DNA of 64,000 nt, from assembly GCF_014203015.1 (NCBI RefSeq), contig NZ_JACHIB010000016.1, positions 60,009 to 124,008 of the forward strand. Reading direction: 5' to 3'. The notes under the pieces were generated by a model that was not told the DNA's origin, did not search any database, and was given only the letters and a program-made list of their open reading frames with translations. Positions 28,105-36,074 of the stretch are shown in pieces; positions within the stretch are counted from its first letter, which is position 1, and every line of letters begins with the position of its first letter. This DNA comes from Castellaniella defragrans (GTDB lineage: Bacteria; Pseudomonadota; Gammaproteobacteria; Burkholderiales; Burkholderiaceae_B). Position numbers and translations under genes: made by a program.

Positions 28105-28947
28105 TCAGGCGCTCTTCTGCCTGGAAAGATCGTATGCGCCCAGGCCCGGCTTGTAGGTCTTTTCGTCCAGGAACTGGCGCAGGCCTTCCTTGCGGCCCTC
28201 GCCATCGAAGCTGTTGGCCGCTTCCTGCGCGCGCACGAGGAAATCCTCGGCATTGTCGTAGGTCATTTCGCGCACGCGGCGGATCGCGTCCTTGGTCGCC
28301 TTCAGGGCCACCGGATTTTTCTTGAGCAGGCTTTCCGCCACTTCCGTCACCCGCGCCCGCAGGCGGTCGGCCGGCATGGATTCGTTCACCAGGCCCCACT
28401 CGGCGGCCGTCCTGCCGTCGATGTTCTCGCCCAGCATGGCGTGGTACATCGCGCGGCGGAAGCTCAGCAGCTCCGCCGCCACCTTCGAGGCGCCGCCGCC
28501 GGGCAGGATGCCCCAGTTGATCTCGGACAGGCCGAACCGGGCCTCGTCGGCCGCGAAGGCCAGGTCGCAGGCGAACAGCGGGCCGTAGCCGCCGCCGAAG
28601 CACCAGCCGTTGATCATGGCGATCGTGGGCTTCTGGTACCACCGCAGCCGGCGCCACCAGCCATAGCTTTCCCGCTGCGCCTGGCGGGTGCCGGCCAGTC
28701 CCCGGGCCTCGGTCTCCCGGAAGTATTCGTTCAGATCCATCCCGGCGGTCCAGGCCGTGCCTTCGCCCGTGAGCACCAGCACGCCCACGTCATCGCGGAA
28801 TTCCAGTTCGTCCAGCACGCGCATCATCTGGCGATTCAGGGCGGGGCTCATGGCATTGCGCTTCTCCGGGCGGTTGAACTTCACCCAGGCGACGCGGCCT
28901 TCCACGGTGCAGGCCACGGTCTGTTCTTCGGTACGAGCGGCGGTCAT
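28105..28947 (-). CDS. p-Hydroxycinnamoyl-CoA hydratase/lyase
   Basis: 280-aa crotonase-fold enzyme that hydrates feruloyl- or coumaroyl-CoA and cleaves it to the benzaldehyde and acetyl-CoA. NRPEKRNAMSPALNRQMM, EGTAWTAGMDLNEYFRE, KPTIAMINGWCFGGGYGPL and GLSEINWGI are close to the Pseudomonas enzyme; the Glu of SEINWGI corresponds to its catalytic glutamate. Start at 28947 preferred over 28953 because GAGGA then stands seven bases away. First gene of the minus-strand operon. Confidence 0.93.
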   Translation of the reverse strand: MTAARTEEQTVACTVEGRVAWVKFNRPEKRNAMSPALNRQMMRVLDELEFRDDVGVLVLTGEGTAWTAGMDLNEYFRETEARGLAGTRQAQRESYGWWRRLRWYQKPTIAMINGWCFGGGYGPLFACDLAFAADEARFGLSEINWGILPGGGASKVAAELLSFRRAMYHAMLGENIDGRTAAEWGLVNESMPADRLRARVTEVAESLLKKNPVALKATKDAIRRVREMTYDNAEDFLVRAQEAANSFDGEGRKEGLRQFLDEKTYKPGLGAYDLSRQKSA

Positions 28948-29097
28948 CGTCATTTCCTCTGTGAATGAATGTCTGTGAATGAAGGGGTACGGATGGGTAT
29001 GGATCGGGGTATGGGAATCGGTCCCGGGCTTTCCACGCTGCGGAACCCGCCTTCCGGCAGCCACCGCGTGAAACCCCTATTGCCAGCGATTTTCGTT

Positions 29098-29122
29098 ATG
29101 ATAGATAATCATTATTGATCAT
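29098..29122. promoter_or_regulatory. 25-bp palindrome between divergent hydratase/lyase and aldehyde dehydrogenase genes
   Basis: ATGAT-nn-ATAAT-C-ATTAT-nn-ATCAT, symmetrical at 20 of 24 arm positions, centred on 29110. Position between the two divergent catabolic transcripts and length suit a MarR dimer. The core GATAATCATTATT also resembles a Fur 6-1-6 site, a rival explanation. Confidence 0.55.
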
Positions 29123-29197
29123 AACAATATAGGGGTTTCCCTGACTGCCGCTTTCTTCCCAGAGGCTTTCTCCCACCCATTCCAACGGAGGCTTTCC

Positions 29198-30649
29198 ATG
29201 CACACCCTTTCCCTGCTGATCGGCGACCAGCGCCGCCCCGCAAGCACCGGCGCGACCTTCGAGCGCCGCAACCCCCTGGACGGCGCCGTGGCCACGGTCG
29301 CGCCGGCCGCCACGCCGGCCGATGCCGTCGCCGCCGTCGAAGCGGCGCACCGCGCATTCGCGTCCTGGTCCCGCCTGGGGCCCGCCGCCCGCCGCGAACA
29401 CCTGCTCGAAGCCGCGGAAGCGCTCGCCGCGCGGGAAGCGGATTTCATCGCAGCCATGGCGGCCGAAACCGGCGCCTCCGCCTCATGGGCCGGCTTCAAC
29501 GTGCAGCTCGGCGCCGGCATGCTGCGCGAAGCCGCCGCGCTGACGACACGGATCGGCGGCGAAATCATCCCTTCCGACGTGCCCGGAAACCTGGCCATGG
29601 CCGTGCGCCAGCCCGCGGGCGTGGTGCTGGGCATGGCGCCGTGGAACGCTCCGGTGATCCTGGGCGTGCGCGCGATCGCCACGCCGCTGGCCTGCGGCAA
29701 CACGGTCGTCCTGAAAGGCTCGGAACTGTGCCCCGGCACCCACGGCCTCATCGTCGAGGCCTTGCGCGAAGCCGGCCTGCCCGCCGGCACGGTCAATTTC
29801 GTGACCAACCATCCCGACGAAGCGGGCGCGGTGGTGGAAGCCATGATCGCCCACCCGGCCGTGCGCCGCGTCAATTTCACCGGGTCCACCCGCGTGGGCG
29901 CCCTCATCGGCCAGACCTGCGCCCGGCACCTGAAGCCGGCAGTCCTGGAACTGGGCGGCAAGGCGCCGTTCCTGGTCCTGGACGATGCCGATCTCGATGC
30001 CGCCGCCGCGGGATGCGTCTTCGGCGCCTTCGCCAATTCGGGCCAGATCTGCATGTCCACCGAGCGCATCATCGTGGACGAAGCCGTTGCCGAGGCATTC
30101 CTGTCCAGGCTCGTGGCCCGCACCGCCGCGCTGCCGCTGGGCGATCCCCGCAAGGAGCCCGCGATCCTGGGATCGGTGGTGGACATGGCGACCGTGCGCC
30201 GCGTCAACGAACTGATCGACGACGCGCTGGCGAAAGGCGCGCAGCTGCTGTGCGGCGGCAAGGCCGCGAACACCCTGATGCCGGCCACGCTGATCGATCG
30301 CGTCACCCCGGAGATGCGCATCTTCCGCGAAGAGACCTTCGCGCCGGTCAAAGCCATCGTCCGGGTGCGCGGCGAGGAAGAAGCCATCGCCGTCGCCAAC
30401 GACAATGAATTCGGCCTGTCGGCGGCCGTCTACACCCGCGATGCGGCGCGCGGCTGGCGCGTGGCCGCCCGGATCGAGTCCGGCATCTGCCACATCAACG
30501 GACCGACGGTGCACGACGAGGCCCAGATGCCGTTCGGCGGCGTGAAGCGGTCTGGCTACGGCCATTTCGGCGGCAGGGCGGGCATCGATGCGTTCACCGA
30601 CATCCGCTGGATCACCCTGCAGACCGAGCCGCGGCATCTTCCCTTCTGA
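29198..30649 (+). CDS. NAD(P)-dependent aldehyde dehydrogenase, probable vanillin dehydrogenase
   Basis: 483-aa aldehyde dehydrogenase. The catalytic Cys lies in NSGQICMST near residue 285, the general-base Glu in LELGGKAPF near 251, and FTGSTRVG is the nucleotide-binding turn. WNAPVILGVRAIATPLACGNTVV resembles vanillin/salicylaldehyde dehydrogenases. Divergent from the hydratase/lyase gene, it would oxidise the vanillin or 4-hydroxybenzaldehyde released there. The assignment to vanillin rests on context. Confidence 0.88.
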   Translation: MHTLSLLIGDQRRPASTGATFERRNPLDGAVATVAPAATPADAVAAVEAAHRAFASWSRLGPAARREHLLEAAEALAAREADFIAAMAAETGASASWAGFNVQLGAGMLREAAALTTRIGGEIIPSDVPGNLAMAVRQPAGVVLGMAPWNAPVILGVRAIATPLACGNTVVLKGSELCPGTHGLIVEALREAGLPAGTVNFVTNHPDEAGAVVEAMIAHPAVRRVNFTGSTRVGALIGQTCARHLKPAVLELGGKAPFLVLDDADLDAAAAGCVFGAFANSGQICMSTERIIVDEAVAEAFLSRLVARTAALPLGDPRKEPAILGSVVDMATVRRVNELIDDALAKGAQLLCGGKAANTLMPATLIDRVTPEMRIFREETFAPVKAIVRVRGEEEAIAVANDNEFGLSAAVYTRDAARGWRVAARIESGICHINGPTVHDEAQMPFGGVKRSGYGHFGGRAGIDAFTDIRWITLQTEPRHLPF

Positions 30650-30667
30650 AAGGCCTGCCGTGCGGAG

Positions 30668-30769
30668 GGGCCTTCCGCGCCGAGGAGCCTTCCACGCCGA
30701 GGGGCCTTCCGCGCCGAGGGGCCTTCCGCGCCGAGGGGCCTTCCGCGCCGAGGGGCCTTCCGCGCCGGC
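30668..30769. repeat. 17-bp tandem repeat, six copies
   Basis: Six head-to-tail copies of GGGCCTTCCGCGCCGAG (30668, 30685, 30702, 30719, 30736, 30753), four of them identical, followed by a degenerate unit. It starts 18 bp after the aldehyde dehydrogenase stop. Probable variable-number tandem repeat. Confidence 0.9.
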
Positions 30770-30852
30770 GGCCCTTCTGCGGAAAACGGGGGCGGGCGGC
30801 AATGCCGGGCGGCGTCCGGGCCGGTGTCGCGGTCCGCGTCTCAGTCCGCGTC

Positions 30853-31692
30853 TCAGTCCGCATCCGAGGCTGGCGCGCGCCGGTAGGGCGCGGGGTCGAT
30901 GTCGTGCTTGCGCATCAGGGCCCAGAACGCGCGGCGGTGTTTCTGGGCCATGCGCGCCGCCAGGGTGATGTTGCCCGCGTGCCGGCCCAGGGCCGCGCGG
31001 ATGTAGGCGCGCTCGAACCGGGCGACGACCTGGCATTTGGCGGCGCGGAAGGATTCGCGCGAGGTGGCCCGCTGCATGGCCACGGCCACCGCGTAGGCTT
31101 CGAGTTCGTTGCCGGAGCGGTCCAGGATCGTATTGCAGAACGCGATCTCGGACTCGGTGATCGGGGGCTCCGGCGCGCCGGCCACCGGTGCGCGCGCACG
31201 CAGCGGCGCGGGCCCGGAGCCCGAGCCGAAGCCGGAACCAGAGCCGGATCCCGGCAGGCCCGCGCCGTAGGCCGGCCCGTGTTCCGCGATGCAGGCGGGG
31301 GGCAGGCGATTCAGGGCGTGGTCCAGCCGGGCGCGCAGTTCCTCGGGACAAAAGGGCGGCCGCACGAAATCGGCCACGCCCAGCGCCATCAGATCGCCCA
31401 CCGCCTGCGCCCGCAGCGCCACCGCGTAGACCAGCAGCACGGCCGGCAATCGGCCCGCCAGGGCGGCCAGCGCCGTGCGCCAGTCGCGGATCGAGGATTC
31501 GTCCACGTACAGCAGGCCGGCATCGTAGCGGCCCCGCGCCATGGCCGGATCGGCCAGGGCGTCCCTGGCCGTGCCGTGCACGTGCGGCGAGGTATGCAGC
31601 ACCAGCCGCCCTCCCAGGTGCGGGCCGCGCAAGGCGCCCGCCCAGTCTTCCCTGCCCGGCGCCAGAATCGCGCAATCCAGTCGTTCCCGCAT
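30853..31692 (-). CDS. Orphan response-regulator-like protein with Fis-type HTH
   Basis: 279-aa protein. Residues about 5-130 resemble a degenerate receiver domain (YDAGLLYVDESSIRDW, GVADFVRPPFCPEELRARL). A Gly/Ser linker (GSGSGSGFGSGSG) follows near 155-170. The C-terminus is a Fis/NtrC-type HTH (ARFERAYIRAALGRHAGNIT, LAARMAQKHRRAFWALM) without a sigma-54 interaction domain. No histidine kinase is adjacent. ATG at 31692 follows GAGAGGCGAG. It diverges from the autotransporter esterase, which it may control. Confidence 0.75.
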   Translation of the reverse strand: MRERLDCAILAPGREDWAGALRGPHLGGRLVLHTSPHVHGTARDALADPAMARGRYDAGLLYVDESSIRDWRTALAALAGRLPAVLLVYAVALRAQAVGDLMALGVADFVRPPFCPEELRARLDHALNRLPPACIAEHGPAYGAGLPGSGSGSGFGSGSGPAPLRARAPVAGAPEPPITESEIAFCNTILDRSGNELEAYAVAVAMQRATSRESFRAAKCQVVARFERAYIRAALGRHAGNITLAARMAQKHRRAFWALMRKHDIDPAPYRRAPASDAD

Positions 31693-31756
31693 CTCGCCTC
31701 TCCCGTTCGTGTGGAGACGACAGGATAGGAAAACGGCCGTCACGCGGACAGTCGCA

Positions 31757-31774
31757 AAACTACGTCAGTAGTTT
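31757..31774. promoter_or_regulatory. 18-bp palindrome AAACTAC-GTCA-GTAGTTT
   Basis: Perfect 7-bp arms with a 4-bp centre, 65 bp upstream of the response-regulator start. It has the look of a dimeric activator or autoregulatory site. Confidence 0.55.
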
Positions 31775-31921
31775 CCCTGATTCGCTGCCCTGATCCGTTT
31801 TCCCGACGTGCCGGCGATCCGGGCGCGATTCCGGAGCGCGGGCGCGGCGCCTGGCACAATCGAAGGGTGGCCATCGAGATCTGGCGACCAGAAGCGGAAA
31901 TTTCCCCACAATTTCCTCAAA

Positions 31922-31950
31922 TTGACAAACAAACGTTTGTTTTACAAAAT
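31922..31950 (+). promoter_or_regulatory. Sigma-70 promoter with a palindromic operator in its spacer
   Basis: TTGACA (31922-31927), 17 bp, CAAAAT (31945-31950). The spacer is filled by the perfect palindrome AAACAAACGTTTGTTT (31927-31942). A bound repressor would block RNA polymerase. The CAAACGTTTG core is related to PsrA/FadR-type TetR operators. Confidence 0.65.
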
Positions 31951-32025
31951 CCCAGGCAGGGTGCCACCGCGTTCGAGCGTCCGAAGCACCCGGGAAAAAC
32001 GAGATCCGACCCATCGAGGAGCCCC

Positions 32026-34056
32026 ATGAGACATCCCGCACTGACCGCCATGGCGTTGTCCGTCGCCCTGGCCTTGCCCGCCTTGCCCGCCGCGGCGCAG
32101 TCTTACAGCAATGTTTACTTTTTCGGCGACAGCCTGTCGGACGTCGGCGCCTTCGGCGGCCTGAGCGGCCTGCCGTCCAACGCCCGCTGGACCACCAACT
32201 ACGGCGCCAACTGGACGGACGGCCTGGCCGCCCGCCTCGGCTTCGTCTCGCGCCCCAACAATCCCGCCAACCCCCATGTCGCGCCCGGCGGCAACAACTA
32301 CGCCCAGGGCGACGCCGAGGCGAACCCGGCCGCCAGCGCGCGGCAGCCGGCCGATCCGGCGGGCGCCCCCACCAGCGAAGCCATCGCCGTCACCCATCTG
32401 CAAGGGCAGCTGGGCACGTATCTGGCGCAACACGGCCAGGTCGACGCCAACGCCCTGTATTCCGTCTGGATCGGCGGCAACGACGTCATCACGGCCGTCG
32501 GCCGCGGCGCGGGAGTGACGAGCTACCTGACGGCATCGGCCACCAGCACGGTCGGCGCCGTCGCCGCCCTGAAAGGGGCGGGCGCGCAGACCATCCTGCT
32601 GCCCAACCTGCCCGACGTCGGCGCCGCGCCCCTGGCCGTCTTCGCATCCATCCGGACCGCCGTGCCCCCCGCCGGCCTCGCCACCGCCTGGGGCGCGGCC
32701 TGGGCCCGCCTGGCCGCCGCGAATGGCGCCTACGATCCCGCTGCCGTCGCCCAGGCGCTGGCGGCGGCCGATGCCGCCGCGGGCCTGCCAGCCGGCACGC
32801 TTGCGGGCGTCTACGCCCTCGTCCGGCCCGGCCTGGAGCAGGCATCGTCCGGCTACAACCAGCTCGTGGACATCGGCCTGAACGCCACCGGGCAAACCCA
32901 CGGCATCATCCGCGCGGACATCGGCGGCCTGTTCCGGGAGATCCTGGCGGACCCGGCCCCCTACGGATTCACGAACGTCGTGGGTGCCGCCTGCCCGTTC
33001 AACGCCCTGTATTGCAGCGACCCCACCGGCGCGACGGCCGGCTACGTTTTTACCGACCAGCTGCATCCGACGCCGGGCGCCCACGCCCTCATCGCCGATT
33101 ACGTCGCCGGCCTGCTGCAGGCGCCCTACTTCGCCGGCGGCCTGCCCGAGGCCGGCCTGGGCAATGCGCGCCAATTGAGCGCCGGCCTGGGCAGCCGCCT
33201 GGCGGCCCTGCGCGCGCAGCCCCGTCCCACCGGCACCGCCAGCCTGTTCGTCCAGGGCGGCTTCGACGGCACCCGAACCGAATTCGGACCCACCGGCCTG
33301 GACAACCACGGACAGCTCTACACCCTGGGCATCGATCTGCAGGCGTCCGAAGCCTTTGCCGTCGGCCTGGCCGTGTCGCGCCAGGCGGGCGACACGGATC
33401 TGAGCTACCGCGGAACGCCCGGCAGCGTGAAGGACCGCAGCACGCTCCTGAGCGCCTATGCCAGCTATGCCCCCGGCGCCCTGTGGATCGACGGGACGAT
33501 CCACGCCGGCAGCGGCAAGCTGCACACCCGCCGCCAGGTCGTCCTGGGCCCGCGAACCCTGACGCTGGAAGGCAGCCCGAACCAGCGCCAATACGGCCTG
33601 GGCCTGCATGGCGGCTACGATGCGGCGTTCGGCAGCGTCCGGACCGGACCGGTGATCGGCCTGGACTACGCCCGCGTGAAGGTCTCCCATTTCACGGAGG
33701 AAGGAGACAGCAGCAGCCGCATGCATTTCTCGGACCAACGGCTCGAATCCCTGATCGGGCGCCTGGGATGGCAGGCGCGCATGGACATCGCGGGCCGCTA
33801 CGTTCCCTATGTGAAAGCGGCGTTCGCCCACGAATTCAAGCGGGACGAGCGCACCGTCACCAGCGGCGTCGCCTCCACGATGGGAAGCTGGACGACCCGC
33901 CTGCAGGCCCCCGACGACAACTGGATGGAATGGACGGCCGGCGTCACGGCCAGCCTGAGCAAATCCGCCGCCCTCTATGGGCAGGTGACGGCCACGACGG
34001 GGCGCGACGGCGGCAACCAGGCGGCGGGGAACATCGGCCTGGCCATCTCGTTCTGA
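32026..34056 (+). CDS. GDSL-family autotransporter esterase
   Basis: 676-aa outer-membrane esterase of the EstA/EstP type. Signal peptide 1-25. The passenger has block I FFGDSLSDVG near residue 35 (nucleophile Ser), block III GGND near 149 and block V DQLHPTPGAH near 343 (Asp and His). Residues from about 400 to the C-terminal Phe form an autotransporter beta-barrel. ATG at 32026 is preceded by GAGGAG. The enzyme would be displayed at the cell surface to hydrolyse esters, possibly fatty-acid or feruloyl esters. Confidence 0.93.
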   Translation: MRHPALTAMALSVALALPALPAAAQSYSNVYFFGDSLSDVGAFGGLSGLPSNARWTTNYGANWTDGLAARLGFVSRPNNPANPHVAPGGNNYAQGDAEANPAASARQPADPAGAPTSEAIAVTHLQGQLGTYLAQHGQVDANALYSVWIGGNDVITAVGRGAGVTSYLTASATSTVGAVAALKGAGAQTILLPNLPDVGAAPLAVFASIRTAVPPAGLATAWGAAWARLAAANGAYDPAAVAQALAAADAAAGLPAGTLAGVYALVRPGLEQASSGYNQLVDIGLNATGQTHGIIRADIGGLFREILADPAPYGFTNVVGAACPFNALYCSDPTGATAGYVFTDQLHPTPGAHALIADYVAGLLQAPYFAGGLPEAGLGNARQLSAGLGSRLAALRAQPRPTGTASLFVQGGFDGTRTEFGPTGLDNHGQLYTLGIDLQASEAFAVGLAVSRQAGDTDLSYRGTPGSVKDRSTLLSAYASYAPGALWIDGTIHAGSGKLHTRRQVVLGPRTLTLEGSPNQRQYGLGLHGGYDAAFGSVRTGPVIGLDYARVKVSHFTEEGDSSSRMHFSDQRLESLIGRLGWQARMDIAGRYVPYVKAAFAHEFKRDERTVTSGVASTMGSWTTRLQAPDDNWMEWTAGVTASLSKSAALYGQVTATTGRDGGNQAAGNIGLAISF

Positions 34057-34074
34057 AGCCCCGTTCTGAAGCCT

Positions 34075-34141
34075 GCCGGGCCGGAGCGGCCGCGCCGATT
34101 TCGGCGGCCCGCCGCTCCGATTTCGGCGGTCCGCCGCTCCG
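34075..34141. repeat. Duplicated GC-rich element after the esterase gene
   Basis: GATTTCGGCGGYCCGCCGCTCC occurs twice in tandem (about 34097-34140), each copy able to form a small hairpin. There is no U-tract. Confidence 0.5.
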
Positions 34142-34174
34142 GCTCCGGAACGAGCACTCCCTTTTCGGTCTCAT

Positions 34175-34257
34175 GGTTTACCCTTAGCCGGGCCTTTTTC
34201 CTCTATCGGCAGGAAGTTTTCCTGTTTACCCAGGAATTTTAGGCGTTTCACCTAAAA
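34175..34257. promoter_or_regulatory. Cluster of four dyads upstream of the AGCS symporter
   Basis: GGTTTACCCT (34175-34184), AGGAA-GTT-TTCCT (34211-34223), CCTG-TTTACC-CAGG (34221-34234) and TTTTAGG-CGTTTCA-CCTAAAA (34237-34257). They share an arm-GTTTnnCC-arm plan with the motifs at 10521-10561 and 43366. Confidence 0.5.
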
Positions 34258-34306
34258 CCACGGTGTTAGCATTCCCGCAATTTCTGCATTGAGGGGTGTT
34301 TTAACC

Positions 34307-35662
34307 ATGGAATTCCTGAACGAGCTCGTCAACCAGATCAACGGCCTGGTATGGGGGCCGCCGATGCTGGTTCTCATCCTGGGAACGGGTTTCTTTCTGA
34401 TGATGATCCTGAAGCTGATGCCGCTGCGGCGCATCGGTACCGGCTTCGCCATGATCTGGCGCGGCCGCCACCGGGGCGACACCGCCACCGGCGAGATCAG
34501 CCCGTTCGAGGCGCTGATGACGTGCCTGGCCGCCACCGTCGGCACCGGCAACATCGCCGGAGTGGCGACCGCCATCGCCGTCGGCGGCCCGGGCGCCCTG
34601 TTCTGGATGTGGTGCACGGCCCTGGTCGGCATGGCCACCAAGTATTGCGAAGTGGTGCTGGCCGTCCATTTCCGCGAAAAGGACGACCGCGGCGAGCACG
34701 CGGGCGGCCCCATGTACGCCATCAAGAACGGCCTGGGCCGCAAATGGCTGTGGCTGGGCGTGGCGTTCGCGGTGTTCGGCGGCTTCGCCGGATTCGGCAT
34801 CGGCAACATGGTCCAGGTCAACAGCATGGCCCAGGCCCTGGAATCGTCCTTCGCCATCCCGCTGTGGGTGACCGGCGTGGTCACCATGGTCCTGATCGGA
34901 CTGGTGATCCTGGGCGGCATCAAGCGCATCGGCGCGGTCGCCGCATCCCTGGTGCCCTTCATGTGCGTGGCCTACGTGCTGGCCGGCCTGGTGGTGCTGG
35001 CCGTCAACGCCGAGCGCATCCCCGAATCCCTGGACCTGATCTTCACGCACGCTTTCTCGCCCATCGCCGCCACCGGCGGCTTCGCGGGCGCCGCCGTCAT
35101 GGCCGCCATCCGCTACGGCGTGGCGCGCGGGATCTTTTCCAACGAGGCCGGCCTGGGGTCGGCCGGGATCGCCCAGGCGGCCGGCACCACCACCAATGCC
35201 GTGCAATCGGGCCTGATCGGCATGATGGGCACTTTCATCGACACCATCATCATCTGCAGCATCACCGGCCTGGCCATCGTGTGCTCCGGCGTCTGGAGCA
35301 GCGGCGCCAGCGGCGCGGCCCTGTCGGCCAGCGCCTTCGAGGTTTCCATGCCGGGCATCGGCGGCACCATCCTGACCCTGTCGCTGGTGGTGTTCGCCTT
35401 CACCACCATCCTGGGCTGGAGCTACTACGGCGAGAAGTGCTGGGAATTCCTGCTGGGCACGAAATCGACCCTGCCCTACCGCATCGTCTGGGTCCTGGTG
35501 ATTCCGTTCGGCGCCATCAGCCAGCTGGACTTCGCCTGGCTGCTGGCCGACACGCTGAACGGCCTGATGGCGCTGCCCAACCTGATCTCGCTGATCCTGC
35601 TCAGCCCGCTGGTGGTGAAGCTGACGCGGGAATATTTCCAGAGCCCGGGCCGCGCGGAATGA
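34307..35662 (+). CDS. Alanine/glycine:cation symporter (AGCS family)
   Basis: 451-aa inner-membrane transporter bringing in alanine, glycine or related amino acids with sodium or protons. The N-terminal TGFFLMMILKLMPLRRIG, then ATVGTGNIAGVATAIAVGGPGALFWMW, GGPMYAIKNGLG and GIFSNEAGLGSAG are AGCS signatures, with about eleven membrane segments. ATG at 34307 chosen over a TTG at 34289; the nearest Shine-Dalgarno GAGGGG is rather far away. Preceded by an unusual series of dyads. Confidence 0.9.
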   Translation: MEFLNELVNQINGLVWGPPMLVLILGTGFFLMMILKLMPLRRIGTGFAMIWRGRHRGDTATGEISPFEALMTCLAATVGTGNIAGVATAIAVGGPGALFWMWCTALVGMATKYCEVVLAVHFREKDDRGEHAGGPMYAIKNGLGRKWLWLGVAFAVFGGFAGFGIGNMVQVNSMAQALESSFAIPLWVTGVVTMVLIGLVILGGIKRIGAVAASLVPFMCVAYVLAGLVVLAVNAERIPESLDLIFTHAFSPIAATGGFAGAAVMAAIRYGVARGIFSNEAGLGSAGIAQAAGTTTNAVQSGLIGMMGTFIDTIIICSITGLAIVCSGVWSSGASGAALSASAFEVSMPGIGGTILTLSLVVFAFTTILGWSYYGEKCWEFLLGTKSTLPYRIVWVLVIPFGAISQLDFAWLLADTLNGLMALPNLISLILLSPLVVKLTREYFQSPGRAE

Positions 35663-35696
35663 GCCGATCGCACACGCAAGCGGACCCGCATCCCCC

Positions 35697-36074
35697 TTGG
35701 ACGACCTCTCTATCAACGCGCTGCTCTCTCTTCTGCGCGACCTGGAATCCGATCGGGTAGAACGAAAGGAATCTTTCAGGGGCGACGTCCCGAAAAAAGT
35801 CCGGCAAGCCGCGTGCGCTTTTGCGAACGACCTGCCCGGCCACAACGCTCCTGGCGTCCTGTTCATTGGCGCCCGGGACGATGGCACGGCCAGCGGCCTG
35901 GACATCAGCGACCGGCTTTTGCTCGCCCTGGCGGACATGAAAACGGATGGCAACATCCTGCCGCTTCCCGTGCTGCCAGTCGAAAAGCGCATCCTGGACG
36001 CCAAGAAGGATTTCCAGAAACTGGCCGACCGCATCATGCGGCAAATGACCCGTCAGGACCCCTCGGAAGCCTGA
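35697..36074 (+). pseudogene. Remnant of a Schlafen/AlbA_2-type ATP-binding protein gene
   Basis: 125-aa frame starting with TTG. Residues 5-90 match the N-terminal AlbA_2 domain of a family of about 450-aa proteins (DLESDRVERKESF, AFANDLPGHNAPGVLFIGA, DGNILPLP). The protein then jumps to a short tail, DFQKLADRIMRQMTRQD, lacking the rest of AlbA_2 and the ATPase-like half. An internal deletion is likely. The tail overlaps the ddpF 3' end by 22 bp on the other strand. There is no clear ribosome binding site. Confidence 0.55.

Larger units (their letters stand above)
31693..32025. other. 333-bp divergent promoter region
   Basis: No gene. It contains two strong palindromes: 31757-31774 near the regulator and 31927-31942 inside the esterase promoter. 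Confidence 0.7.

Noticed and set aside
30668..30769. CRISPR array
   Set aside because: Units are contiguous 17-bp repeats without spacers and there are no cas genes.
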